A stretch of DNA of 13,769 nucleotides from Draconibacterium orientale (lineage in GTDB: Bacteria; Bacteroidota; Bacteroidia; Bacteroidales; UBA12170), in assembly GCA_020718315.1 (NCBI GenBank), contig DYSK01000048.1, positions 1 through 13,769 of the forward strand, given 5' to 3'. The translations under genes and the position numbers were made by a program. Under the pieces are notes generated by a model, which did not search any database, was not told the origin of the DNA, and saw nothing but the letters and a program-made list of their open reading frames with translations. Numbering within the stretch: the stretch's first letter is position 1; every line of letters begins with the position of its first letter. Below are positions 1 through 6,671 of the stretch, one piece after another.

Positions 1-523
1 CGGCAATGTCAACGACTTTGTTTAAGGAAACTAAAGTTGCCAAACGGTTGCCCGGATGAATGTATGCCGCAAGATAAGCATCTTCCAAAAATGCATAATT
101 GCCCAACTCAATTTTTTCACCAATTTTTCCAATTTGGTCAATCAGTGAATCTTTTACCGAAATACCGTTAAGATTCAAGGCCAAAACTTCATCACTTGTT
201 TTTGCTTTATTGGCTAAAGCCAAATCGAGCACGCTTTTGGCGTAATTTACAAAGTCTTCGTTTTTGGCTACAAAATCGGTTTCGCAGTTGATCATTAGGA
301 TAGCACCAAAAGTATGATCAGTAGATGATTTAGATAAAACCACACCTTCTGCAGCATCACGATCTGATCGGTTAGCGGCTACTTTTTGTCCTTTTTTGCG
401 CAAATAGTCAATCGCTTTTTCGAAATCGCCATCATTTTCAACCAAAGCCTTTTTGCAATCCATCATGCCGGCTCCGGTTTGTTTTCTTAATTTATTAACA
501 TCAGCAGCAGTTATTTCAGCCAT
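1..523 (-). CDS. tsf: Translation elongation factor Ts, 3' part missing (runs off window start)
   Basis: EF-Ts is the nucleotide-exchange factor that releases GDP from EF-Tu in the cytoplasm. The first 174 codons are visible, starting at the ATG whose complement is 521-523; the rest lies outside the window. The N-terminal UBA-like domain is clear (MAEITAADVNKLRKQTGAGM, followed by MDCKKAL), and the EF-Tu contact motif CETDFVAKN follows near residue 80. The gene begins 34 bp after the rpsB stop in the same direction, the classic rpsB-tsf arrangement, and I see no promoter in the gap, so co-transcription with rpsB is expected. The family is usually about 270-280 aa in Bacteroidota, so roughly 100 residues are missing. 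Nothing in the visible part looks damaged. Confidence 0.96.
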   Translation of the reverse strand, partial: MAEITAADVNKLRKQTGAGMMDCKKALVENDGDFEKAIDYLRKKGQKVAANRSDRDAAEGVVLSKSSTDHTFGAILMINCETDFVAKNEDFVNYAKSVLDLALANKAKTSDEVLALNLNGISVKDSLIDQIGKIGEKIELGNYAFLEDAYLAAYIHPGNRLATLVSLNKVVDIA

Positions 524-557
524 CGTTTTTTCTATTTAAGGTTATTTTTTAAGTCAA

Positions 558-1388
558 TTATTCTTCACCGGTTTTTGCTTTAGCAATCCGTTTACGAGGA
601 CGTTTTACTAAGTCTTCTTCTTCCTCAATTTCCAAGGCTGCTTTTCTAGTTTCAATTTCATTTGCTGCAGCTTCGTCTTCTTCTTCTTTATCGCGGTCAA
701 GCTTTCTTTCCATCAATCCTTCTTCAATAGCTCTGGCCATAGCGTCCAAAATCAATGCAATTGATTTTGCTGCATCGTCGTTGGCTGGGATTGGGAAATC
801 CACCAAAGTTGGATCACTGTTCGTGTCAACGATGGCAAATGTTGGGATATTTAATTTTCTAGCTTCAGCAATTGCAATTTTTTCCTTGATAATATCAACA
901 ACAAACAATGCCGAAGGCAAACGGTTTAAGTCGGAAATACTGCCTAAGTTTTTTTCTAGCTTGGCACGTTCACGCGAAATTTGTAAACGTTCACGTTTAG
1001 AAAGGTTTTGGTATTGAGGAGTTGAAGCCATTTTGTCAATGGAAGTCATTTTCTTTACCGCTTTGCGAATGGTTGTAAAGTTGGTTAACATTCCGCCTGG
1101 CCAACGCTCTGTTACGTACGGCATGTTTAACTTTGTTACTCTTTCGGCAACAATTTCTTTAGCTTGTTTTTTTGTAGCTACAAATAAAATCTTTTTGCCC
1201 GATTTTGCAATCTGTTTAATTGCATTGGCGGCTTCCTCAAGTTTTGCTTGGGTCTTGTAAAGATCAATAATGTGTATTCCATTGCGCTCCATAAAAATAT
1301 AAGGAGCCATATTTGGATTCCATTTTCTTTTTAAGTGACCAAAATGCACACCGGCATCTAATAATTGGTCAAATTCTACTTTTGCCAT
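558..1388 (-). CDS. rpsB: 30S ribosomal protein S2
   Basis: Ribosomal protein uS2 of the small subunit, 276 aa. The N-terminus (MAKVEFDQLLDAGVHFGHLK, then RKWNPNMAPYIF) and the internal RWPGGMLTNF and VDTNSDP motifs are canonical S2. The protein exceeds the E. coli length (about 241 aa) because of a highly charged tail from about residue 225, rich in Glu and Lys/Arg, a feature often seen in Bacteroidota S2. The ATG is preceded by an A-rich tract without a Shine-Dalgarno site. The 100-bp gap to rpsI holds a short inverted repeat (TCTGA-acg-TCAGA, 1434-1446). S2 is known to repress its own operon in E. coli, but whether this weak hairpin takes part is only a guess. Confidence 0.97.
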   Translation of the reverse strand: MAKVEFDQLLDAGVHFGHLKRKWNPNMAPYIFMERNGIHIIDLYKTQAKLEEAANAIKQIAKSGKKILFVATKKQAKEIVAERVTKLNMPYVTERWPGGMLTNFTTIRKAVKKMTSIDKMASTPQYQNLSKRERLQISRERAKLEKNLGSISDLNRLPSALFVVDIIKEKIAIAEARKLNIPTFAIVDTNSDPTLVDFPIPANDDAAKSIALILDAMARAIEEGLMERKLDRDKEEEDEAAANEIETRKAALEIEEEEDLVKRPRKRIAKAKTGEE

Positions 1389-1488
1389 TTTTTTTCTTGT
1401 TTACATTCTTTAATAACGCAATCAATAAGTAGCTCTGAACGTCAGAAGTCTTACTAATTTAGATACTAAACAATTATTAATAAATCGA

Positions 1489-1875
1489 TTAACGTTTGCT
1501 GAACTGGAATTTCTTGCGAGCTTTTGGTTGGCCGGGCTTTTTACGCTCTACCATTCTTGGGTCACGAGTCATTAATCCTTTAGCTTTTAAAGCGGGTTTC
1601 GATTCTGGATTGAGTTTTACCAATGCGCGCGCAATGCCCAAACGCAAAGCTTCGGCTTGACCGGTAATTCCGCCTCCATCAATGTTGGCAACAATATCAA
1701 ATTTTCCAGCATTGTCCGAAACTTCAAGTGCTTGTTGAACAACAAACTGAAGAATTCCGGTTGGGAAATAAACTTTAAAATCTTTTTTGTTTACAGTAAT
1801 CTGTCCATTGCCTTCTTTCAAATAAACACGAGCAACAGCTTTTTTTCTTCTACCTAATGAATTGATGATCTCCAT
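1489..1875 (-). CDS. rpsI: 30S ribosomal protein S9
   Basis: Ribosomal protein uS9, 128 aa, the normal length. It has the family's N-terminal SLGRRKKAVARVYL segment, the GGGITGQAEALRLGIARAL core, and the invariant C-terminal basic tail ending in FQFSKR, which reaches the P-site tRNA in the ribosome. The gene starts only 2 bp after the rplM stop (1876-1877), so the two are co-transcribed and probably translationally coupled, as L13-S9 pairs are in most bacteria. Nothing unusual. Confidence 0.97.
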   Translation of the reverse strand: MEIINSLGRRKKAVARVYLKEGNGQITVNKKDFKVYFPTGILQFVVQQALEVSDNAGKFDIVANIDGGGITGQAEALRLGIARALVKLNPESKPALKAKGLMTRDPRMVERKKPGQPKARKKFQFSKR

Positions 1876-1877
1876 GA

Positions 1878-2333
1878 TTACTTCATTGTATTTAAATTAA
1901 TAGCTTTGGGACTTTGACCGGTATGTGGATGTTCTGCGCCTGCATATACGTGCATATTGCGAAACATCTGAGCTCCAAGTCTGTTTTTAGGGAGCATTCC
2001 TTTAACTGCTTTTTCAACCATAGCAAAAGGTTTTTTTGCCATCAGCTCATTGGCTGTTGTACTCCGCTGACCACCAGGATAACCTGTATGATGAACATAC
2101 GTCTTTGCTTCCCATTTATTTCCGCTTAACTGAATTTTGTCAGCATTAATAATAACTACATAATCACCACAATCAACATGAGGTGTGTAAGAAGGCTTAT
2201 TCTTTCCTCTTAAAATATTCGCTACTTTAGAGGCAAGTCTGCCTAGGATTTCATTCTCAGCGTCAATTAGCAGCCATTCTTTTTCAACGGTTTGCTTGTT
2301 TGCGCTCTTTGTTTTGTAACTTAAAGTATTCAT
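1878..2333 (-). CDS. rplM: 50S ribosomal protein L13
   Basis: Ribosomal protein uL13 of the large subunit, 151 aa, the normal length for Bacteroidota. Recognisable segments are WLLIDAENEILGRLAS near the N-terminus, GDYVVIINADKI in the middle, and the region HHTGYPGGQRSTTANELM. It is the first gene of the minus-strand operon rplM-rpsI-rpsB-tsf. A Bacteroidota-type promoter lies 49-79 bp upstream of the start codon, with a leader of about 44 nt between. The ATG chosen (complement 2331-2333) is directly preceded by the A/T-rich sequence TTGTAA and has no Shine-Dalgarno site. Confidence 0.97.
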   Translation of the reverse strand: MNTLSYKTKSANKQTVEKEWLLIDAENEILGRLASKVANILRGKNKPSYTPHVDCGDYVVIINADKIQLSGNKWEAKTYVHHTGYPGGQRSTTANELMAKKPFAMVEKAVKGMLPKNRLGAQMFRNMHVYAGAEHPHTGQSPKAINLNTMK

Positions 2334-2377
2334 TTACAATTGTTTTACATTGTTGAATCTGTCCATCTTTAAAATGG
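2334..2377 (-). ncRNA. Short rplM mRNA leader, possible L13 autoregulatory site
   Basis: This is the predicted 5' leader of the rplM transcript, from the promoter's expected start to the start codon. Two small hairpins can be drawn on the minus strand: ACAAT/ATTGT (2349-2353 with 2336-2340, 8-nt loop), ending four bases before the ATG, and a 4-bp CCAT/ATGG stem (2374-2377 with 2363-2366) at the 5' end. I recall that an L13 leader motif has been described computationally for Bacteroidia, but I cannot match this sequence to it. The stems are short and A/T-rich, so chance is a fair alternative. Confidence 0.25.
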
Positions 2378-2381
2378 GCTG

Positions 2382-2412
2382 CAAAAATAGAAACAAAACC
2401 ACAATATACCAA
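2382..2412 (-). promoter_or_regulatory. Bacteroidota-type promoter of the rplM operon
   Basis: On the minus strand a -33 TTTG/TTG (complement of 2410-2412) is followed after 20 bp by TATTTTTG (2389-2382), an exact match to the phylum's -7 consensus TAnnTTTG. The spacing falls in the normal range, and the position, about 50 bp before the rplM start with no gene between, fits a housekeeping promoter for the ribosomal operon. Confidence 0.7.
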
Positions 2413-2570
2413 ATTTTCAGTCAGTTAATTCAAAGTAAACTTAACCATTTCATTTACTTTCTCGTTAAATTTCCAAAAATCAGTCGGGTTTGCCTGTTTT
2501 TTAGATTCGATTGTTTCTAATTAATTTATTTGCCAGAAAATTAATCAGGACGCTGTTGTACTAGCGGGCG

Positions 2571-2599
2571 CAAAATTACAAAGATATTTGATATCTCAA
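2571..2599 (-). promoter_or_regulatory. Second, distal promoter candidate with a palindrome in its spacer
   Basis: On the minus strand TTG (complement of 2597-2599) is followed after 18 bp by TAATTTTG (2578-2571), which matches the TAnnTTTG consensus. The spacer is almost filled by the inverted repeat AGATAT-ttg-ATATCT (2582-2596), which could be an operator or just an A/T-rich palindrome. A transcript from here would read about 230 nt of non-coding sequence before rplM. No other minus-strand gene lies between, so if real it is an extra, possibly regulated, promoter of the same operon. Confidence 0.4.
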
Positions 2600-2630
2600 G
2601 TGTATATAATTTGTTTTTTATTCGAAAAAT

Positions 2631-2689
2631 GTCCCGAAGGGATTCCTTTGGCAAAATGACCATGAAGAATATATGCATTCCGTAGGTGA
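2631..2689. repeat. Worn palindromic (REP-like) element
   Basis: The stretch contains the small palindrome TCCC-gaa-GGGA (2632-2642), then CC-ttt-GG, then ATTCCGTAGGTGA. The opening TCCC-(3 nt)-GGGATT is the same motif that opens the two large palindromic units at 7584 and 7733. This suggests a decayed member of a dispersed family of short palindromic elements of the kind common between genes in this phylum. The assignment rests on motif similarity only. Confidence 0.35.
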
Positions 2690-2982
2690 TTTTTCGTTCA
2701 AGGCTATTTCAAACGGAAATTATTTGTTTGTTAATGGTCGTTTGGAACTCACTTGGTCTATCTTTATTTGTGATTGAGATCGACTGCAAACCGCTTTGTT
2801 TCGGAAGAGTAATTTCCAAAGAGTTTTGCTTAGGAGCGCTTTTTATTTTGTTTTTTTTCCTATCAGGATTGAAAATTAGCTAAAATGCAGTAAAACAGAA
2901 AATAAAGGTGTACATTTAACTTAGAATAAATATAAATTATAGGTTTGTTTATTTTGTGTGAATAAAATAACAATACTATTTT

Positions 2983-2990
2983 TATCTTTG
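2983..2990 (+). promoter_or_regulatory. -7 element of the hydrogenase operon promoter
   Basis: TATCTTTG matches the Bacteroidota -7 consensus TAnnTTTG exactly and lies 29 bp before the ATG chosen for hydC. The -33 side is weak: TGTG at 2957-2960 is 22 bp upstream, and the better TTTG at 2953-2956 is 26 bp upstream. The element overlaps the GTG at 2990, which argues that this GTG is not the start codon. Confidence 0.55.
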
Positions 2991-3019
2991 TGAAAAAAAT
3001 AACAATAAATCAATTTGTC

Positions 3020-3499
3020 ATGATTCAAACAGAAAATTTACTTCACGAGCTCATTGAAAAGCATGGTAATACGCGCGATGGCTTACTCCCAATTTTACAA
3101 GGTGTGGTAGCAAAGGAGAATTATCTATCTGAACCCAGAATGGTTGAAATTGCCAAAGCCTTGAATATTTCTTCTGCCGAGGTGTATGGAACTGCCTCAT
3201 TTTACACCTATTTGTTTACGAAACCAATGGGAAAAAATGTTATTCGGGTATGCAAAACCATCAGTTGTAAAATGGCTGGCAAACAGGAAATAATCAAAGC
3301 CATCGAAAAGACGTTGAAGATTAAAGTAGGGGAAACCACACGCGATAAAAACTTCACTTTTATCGAGACCAATTGTCTTGGCTGGTGTCACAAAGGCCCG
3401 GTAATGATTATCAACGACGAAGTATATCCGGAAATTACGCCCGAACGTGCAGTTGAAATTCTATGCGAAATGGATCCCAAACATTTATCGAAATTCTAA
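3020..3499 (+). CDS. hydC: NuoE-like [2Fe-2S] subunit of NAD(H)-linked [FeFe]-hydrogenase
   Basis: This small electron-transfer subunit (thioredoxin-like ferredoxin fold, PF01257 type) passes electrons within the HydABC hydrogenase in the cytoplasm; it is the counterpart of NuoE in complex I and HndA in Desulfovibrio. With the ATG at 3020 it is 159 aa, close to the family norm. Its [2Fe-2S] ligands are all visible as C-x4-C (Cys78, Cys83) and C-x3-C (Cys119, Cys123, within NCLGWCHKGP). The N-terminal helical part includes EVYGTASFYT, conserved in the family. A longer frame from GTG 2990 exists, but that codon sits inside the -7 promoter element and would add only MKKITINQFV. It is the first gene of the operon; 113 bp separate it from hydB. 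Confidence 0.9.
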   Translation: MIQTENLLHELIEKHGNTRDGLLPILQGVVAKENYLSEPRMVEIAKALNISSAEVYGTASFYTYLFTKPMGKNVIRVCKTISCKMAGKQEIIKAIEKTLKIKVGETTRDKNFTFIETNCLGWCHKGPVMIINDEVYPEITPERAVEILCEMDPKHLSKF

Positions 3500-3612
3500 T
3501 TTATCAGATTTTAAGAAAGAAAAATTGAAAAGCCATGAAGAAAAAATCAACCATTGAGCTGAATTCTTTTAGAATGGACAATCAGTCTAACTATTAATAT
3601 AAAATAATACAC

Positions 3613-4779
3613 ATGAAAACCAGTGAATTAAAAAAAGTAGACATTATTTTCGACTGTGTGCAGTGTGCACCGATTGAGGTTGTTAAAAAGTCCTTAGCCA
3701 TGCATCCGGACGAAATTATAGAGCAAATCATCAGTTCTGGTTTACGCGGACGTGGTGGAGCAGGCTTCCCAACCGGACTCAAATGGAAACTGGCCAAAGA
3801 AGAAGTAAGCGATCAAAAATATGTCATTTGCAATGCCGATGAAGGCGAGCCCGGAACATTTAAGGACAGAGAGATTTTGGACTTAGTGCCCAACAAAGTC
3901 TTGGCGGGAATGGCTATCTGTGCGTATGTGATTGGAGCCACGGAAGGATTCATCTATTTGCGAAATGAATATAACTTCTTGCTGAAAAAGTTAATTCCCA
4001 CCTTGGAGAATTTCAATAAAAACCTGCAAGAAATTGGGTTGGACTTTACAATTAAACTATTTTCGGGAAGTGGTGCTTATATCTGTGGTGAAGAAAGTGC
4101 CCTATTTGAATCAATGGAAGGAAAACGCGGCGAGCCTCGCAACAAACCTCCTTATCCAACGCGAAACGGATACAAAGGGAAACCAACAGTAATCAACAAT
4201 GTAGAAACTTTGGTTTACTGCAATATGATTATGCGCATTGGAGTGGAGCCCTTTAAGCAACTGGGAACAAAAGATTCTCGCGGATCAAAGGTTTTTTCGG
4301 TCTCCGGAGATACCACAAAAGCTGGAATCTATGAATTGGAGCTTGGAATAGGTGTTGATGAATTTGTAAACGAATTTGGCAATGGAGATACCAAAGCCGT
4401 TCAAATAGGAGGTGCATCCGGTTTTTGTGTTCCTCGAAAAGACTTTGCCAACAAAATAATTGGGTTCGAAGGAGTTCCAACAGGTGGCTCGATGATGATA
4501 TTTAATTCGTCGCGATCGATGTACAATATACTTAAAGATTATTTGGAATTTTTTGTAGAAGAATCTTGTGGCCAATGTACTCCATGCCGAGTGGGCACTC
4601 AACAACTTTTGAAAGGCATTGAAGCTGTTAAGCATGGAGAAATGCCTTCGTCTTATCTGAACCAGTTGATGAAACTTTCTGAAACAATGAAAGTGGCTTC
4701 AAAATGTGGACTTGGCCAATCCGTTCCAAATGCATTTTCATCCATTGTAAAGAATTTCAAAGAAGAGATGATTTATTAA
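3613..4779 (+). CDS. hydB: NuoF-like NADH-binding FMN subunit of [FeFe]-hydrogenase, short form
   Basis: This subunit oxidises NADH (or reduces NAD+) at FMN and relays electrons to the iron-sulfur chain. In order: the FMN/NADH-binding Rossmann-like domain with GRGGAGFPTGLKW (residues 46-58), NADEGEPGTFKDRE (74-87) and the SGAYICGEESAL segment (153-164); an SLBB domain (about 227-272); and the C-terminal [4Fe-4S] domain with ESCGQCTPCR (Cys319, Cys322, Cys325) and the fourth ligand Cys365. At 388 aa it is much shorter than bifurcating HydB proteins of Thermotoga or Acetobacterium (about 600 aa): it lacks both the N-terminal thioredoxin-like [2Fe-2S] domain and the C-terminal 2[4Fe-4S] ferredoxin domain. 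No sign of truncation is visible, as both ends fall at natural domain limits. It could be called nuoF, but the adjacent hydrogenase settles its role. Confidence 0.92.
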   Translation: MKTSELKKVDIIFDCVQCAPIEVVKKSLAMHPDEIIEQIISSGLRGRGGAGFPTGLKWKLAKEEVSDQKYVICNADEGEPGTFKDREILDLVPNKVLAGMAICAYVIGATEGFIYLRNEYNFLLKKLIPTLENFNKNLQEIGLDFTIKLFSGSGAYICGEESALFESMEGKRGEPRNKPPYPTRNGYKGKPTVINNVETLVYCNMIMRIGVEPFKQLGTKDSRGSKVFSVSGDTTKAGIYELELGIGVDEFVNEFGNGDTKAVQIGGASGFCVPRKDFANKIIGFEGVPTGGSMMIFNSSRSMYNILKDYLEFFVEESCGQCTPCRVGTQQLLKGIEAVKHGEMPSSYLNQLMKLSETMKVASKCGLGQSVPNAFSSIVKNFKEEMIY

Positions 4780-4796
4780 TTCAAAGAATTAAAACT

Positions 4797-6581
4797 ATGT
4801 CAACAATCAATTTGATTATCGATAATAAAACTGTTTCGGTTGAAAAAGGGAAAACCATTTTAGATGCCGCAAAAAAAATAAATGTTCGAATTCCTACCTT
4901 ATGTCATCACGAAGATTTGTGTGTTGCAGGGAATTGCCGTATTTGTGTGGTTCAAGTAGAAGGAAGCAGAACCCTCACTGCATCGTGTTCCACTCCGGCC
5001 GAAGAAGGAATGATTATCAGAACAAATACTCCAAAAGTGAGAAATGCCCGTAAAGATATTGTGGCTCTTTTGGTTTCTGAACACAATACTCAATGCACCA
5101 CCTGCTATCGAAGCATGAATTGTGAATTGCAATCTCTTTCGGCCGAATACAATATTGATAACAATCGTTATCTCAGTATATTGAAACCCAATATCACCAT
5201 CGATCGGTCTTCTTGGTCAATCGAAAAAGACGATAGTAAATGTGTTCGTTGTCAGCGATGTGTACGAACCTGTGCCGAGTTGCAGCATGTGAATGCACTC
5301 ACGGTGAGCGGAAAAGGAAAAGATATGAAGATTTCCACATTTATGGAACTTCCATTAAACGAAGCTATTTGTACCAATTGCGGACAATGTGTAATTCACT
5401 GTCCTACCGGGGCACTTACCGAACGGAGGTATTTCGACCGCGTTTGGGAAGCGATAGGAAATGAGAAAAAACATGTAATCATGAATACAGCTCCTTCGGT
5501 ACGTGTGGCTTTGGGCGAAATGCTGGGCTATCCTATTGGGACAAGAGTGACGGGCAAAATGGTTACAGCCATGAAACGGATGGGTGTTGACTCTGTTTTA
5601 GATACCGATTTTACAGCCGATTTAACCATCATTGAAGAAGGCAGTGAACTGTTGCAGCGACTTAAAAAAGTTTTAGTAGATCATAAGTCGTCGGTCAAAC
5701 TGCCGATGATGACCTCTTGTTGTCCGGGTTGGGTAAAATTTGCAGAACATATTTTCCCCGAACATTTGGGACATCTATCTTCTTGCAAGTCGCCACAGCA
5801 AATGTTTGGCGCGCTATCCAAAACCTATTATGCCGAGAAAAAAGGAATTAAACCCGAAGATATTGTAAGCGTTTCGATTATGCCGTGCGCTGCTAAAAAA
5901 TTTGAAGCCAACAGACCGGAAATGAATTCCAGCGGTTTTCGCGACATCGATGCCGGACTTACTACACGCGAATTGGGATTGATGATAAAACAGTCGGGAT
6001 TAAATTTTGCCGAGTTGGAAGACAGTGCCTACGATAGTTTGATGGGAGAATCTACTGGAGCGGGAGTAATATTTGGTGCTACCGGAGGCGTTATGGAAGC
6101 GGCTTTACGCACAGCTTATGAGGTAGTAACCGGAAAAGAAGTTCCATTTAAAAACTTAAATATTTTTCCTGTTCGTGGAATGGAAGGAATTAAAGAGGCC
6201 AGTATAAAAATAGAAGGTTGCTTGCCGGAGTGGAGTTTCTTGGAAGGCGTTGAACTTAGAGTAGCTGTGGCCCATGGATTGATCAATGCGCGGACAATAA
6301 TGGATGAAGTGGCAGAAGGAAAATCGCCTTACCACTTTATTGAAATCATGGCTTGTCCGGGCGGATGTATTGGTGGTGGAGGTCAGCCCATTCCAACAAA
6401 CGAAGAAATTCGTAATAAGCGCACCCAAGCTATCTATGAGGAAGATATGGGAATGCCAAAGCGCAAATCGCACGAAAATCCTGAAATAAAAAAAATATAC
6501 AAAGAATTCTTGAAAGAGCCACTAGGAGAAGTTTCGCATCACCTCTTACACACGACCTACAAAAAGAGGAACCACTTTTAA
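4797..6581 (+). CDS. hydA: [FeFe]-hydrogenase catalytic subunit (M3/CpI-like, group A)
   Basis: It catalyses reversible H2 formation in the cytoplasm using electrons from HydBC. The 594-aa protein has, in order: a plant-type [2Fe-2S] domain (Cys36, 47, 50, 64); a His-ligated [4Fe-4S] site H-x3-C-x2-C-x5-C (His96, Cys100, 103, 109); two [4Fe-4S] clusters (Cys149, 152, 155, 159 and Cys192, 195, 198, 202); the H-cluster domain with TSCCPGW (306-312), MPCAAKKFE (362-370) and EIMACPGGCIGGGGQP (516-531); and the small-subunit-like tail (about 535-580). H-cluster ligands are Cys309, 364, 520 and 524, with Cys308 in the proton-transfer position, so the enzyme should be active. The frame is open back to 4704 inside hydB, but the ATG at 4797, 17 bp after the hydB stop, begins the conserved domain. 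Maturases HydE, HydF and HydG are not in the window. Confidence 0.95.
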   Translation: MSTINLIIDNKTVSVEKGKTILDAAKKINVRIPTLCHHEDLCVAGNCRICVVQVEGSRTLTASCSTPAEEGMIIRTNTPKVRNARKDIVALLVSEHNTQCTTCYRSMNCELQSLSAEYNIDNNRYLSILKPNITIDRSSWSIEKDDSKCVRCQRCVRTCAELQHVNALTVSGKGKDMKISTFMELPLNEAICTNCGQCVIHCPTGALTERRYFDRVWEAIGNEKKHVIMNTAPSVRVALGEMLGYPIGTRVTGKMVTAMKRMGVDSVLDTDFTADLTIIEEGSELLQRLKKVLVDHKSSVKLPMMTSCCPGWVKFAEHIFPEHLGHLSSCKSPQQMFGALSKTYYAEKKGIKPEDIVSVSIMPCAAKKFEANRPEMNSSGFRDIDAGLTTRELGLMIKQSGLNFAELEDSAYDSLMGESTGAGVIFGATGGVMEAALRTAYEVVTGKEVPFKNLNIFPVRGMEGIKEASIKIEGCLPEWSFLEGVELRVAVAHGLINARTIMDEVAEGKSPYHFIEIMACPGGCIGGGGQPIPTNEEIRNKRTQAIYEEDMGMPKRKSHENPEIKKIYKEFLKEPLGEVSHHLLHTTYKKRNHF

Positions 6582-6590
6582 TTGAATTTG

Positions 6591-6614
6591 AAATCCCGTT
6601 TCGGCGGGATTTTT
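6591..6614 (+). terminator. Rho-independent terminator of the hyd operon
   Basis: AAATCCCG (6591-6598) pairs with CGGGATTT (6605-6612) in an 8-bp stem with a 6-nt loop, followed by more T residues. It lies 9 bp after the hydA stop codon. Confidence 0.75.
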
Positions 6615-6650
6615 AATTTCCCGATATTGTCTTGAAATTTTTTTTGGGGG

Positions 6651-6671
6651 GCGATAGAATCCACCTATCGC
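6651..6671. repeat. Inverted repeat at the edge of the Bro-N remnant
   Basis: GCGATAG (6651-6657) and CTATCGC (6665-6671) are perfect 7-bp arms around a 7-nt loop, preceded on the plus strand by a run of eight T and six G residues. The right arm still lies within the Bro-N-like coding remnant, while the left arm lies just past the point where similarity ends. It may mark the break that truncated that gene, or simply be a chance hairpin. Confidence 0.35.

Larger units (their letters stand above)
2413..2982. other. Intergenic region between the divergent ribosomal and hydrogenase operons
   Basis: About 570 bp without a supported gene. It contains the distal promoter candidate (2571-2599) and a worn palindromic repeat (2631-2689). 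A 65-codon plus-strand reading frame at 2686-2883 starts next to that repeat, is rich in Phe/Leu by A/T composition, and resembles nothing I know, so I do not call it. The last 100 bp are very A/T-rich and lead into the hydrogenase promoter; TAGGTTTG at 2940-2947 is -7-like but has no -33 partner. Confidence 0.6.

Noticed and set aside
2413..2540. Minus-strand open stretch ending in NEKVNEMVKFTLN before the rplM promoter
   Set aside because: About 30 codons with no usual start codon and a stop immediately upstream; could be a gene remnant, but length is within chance.
2686..2883. 65-codon plus-strand frame in the rplM-hyd gap
   Set aside because: Begins beside a palindromic repeat, has no recognisable domain or promoter, and its Phe/Leu-rich composition follows from A/T richness.
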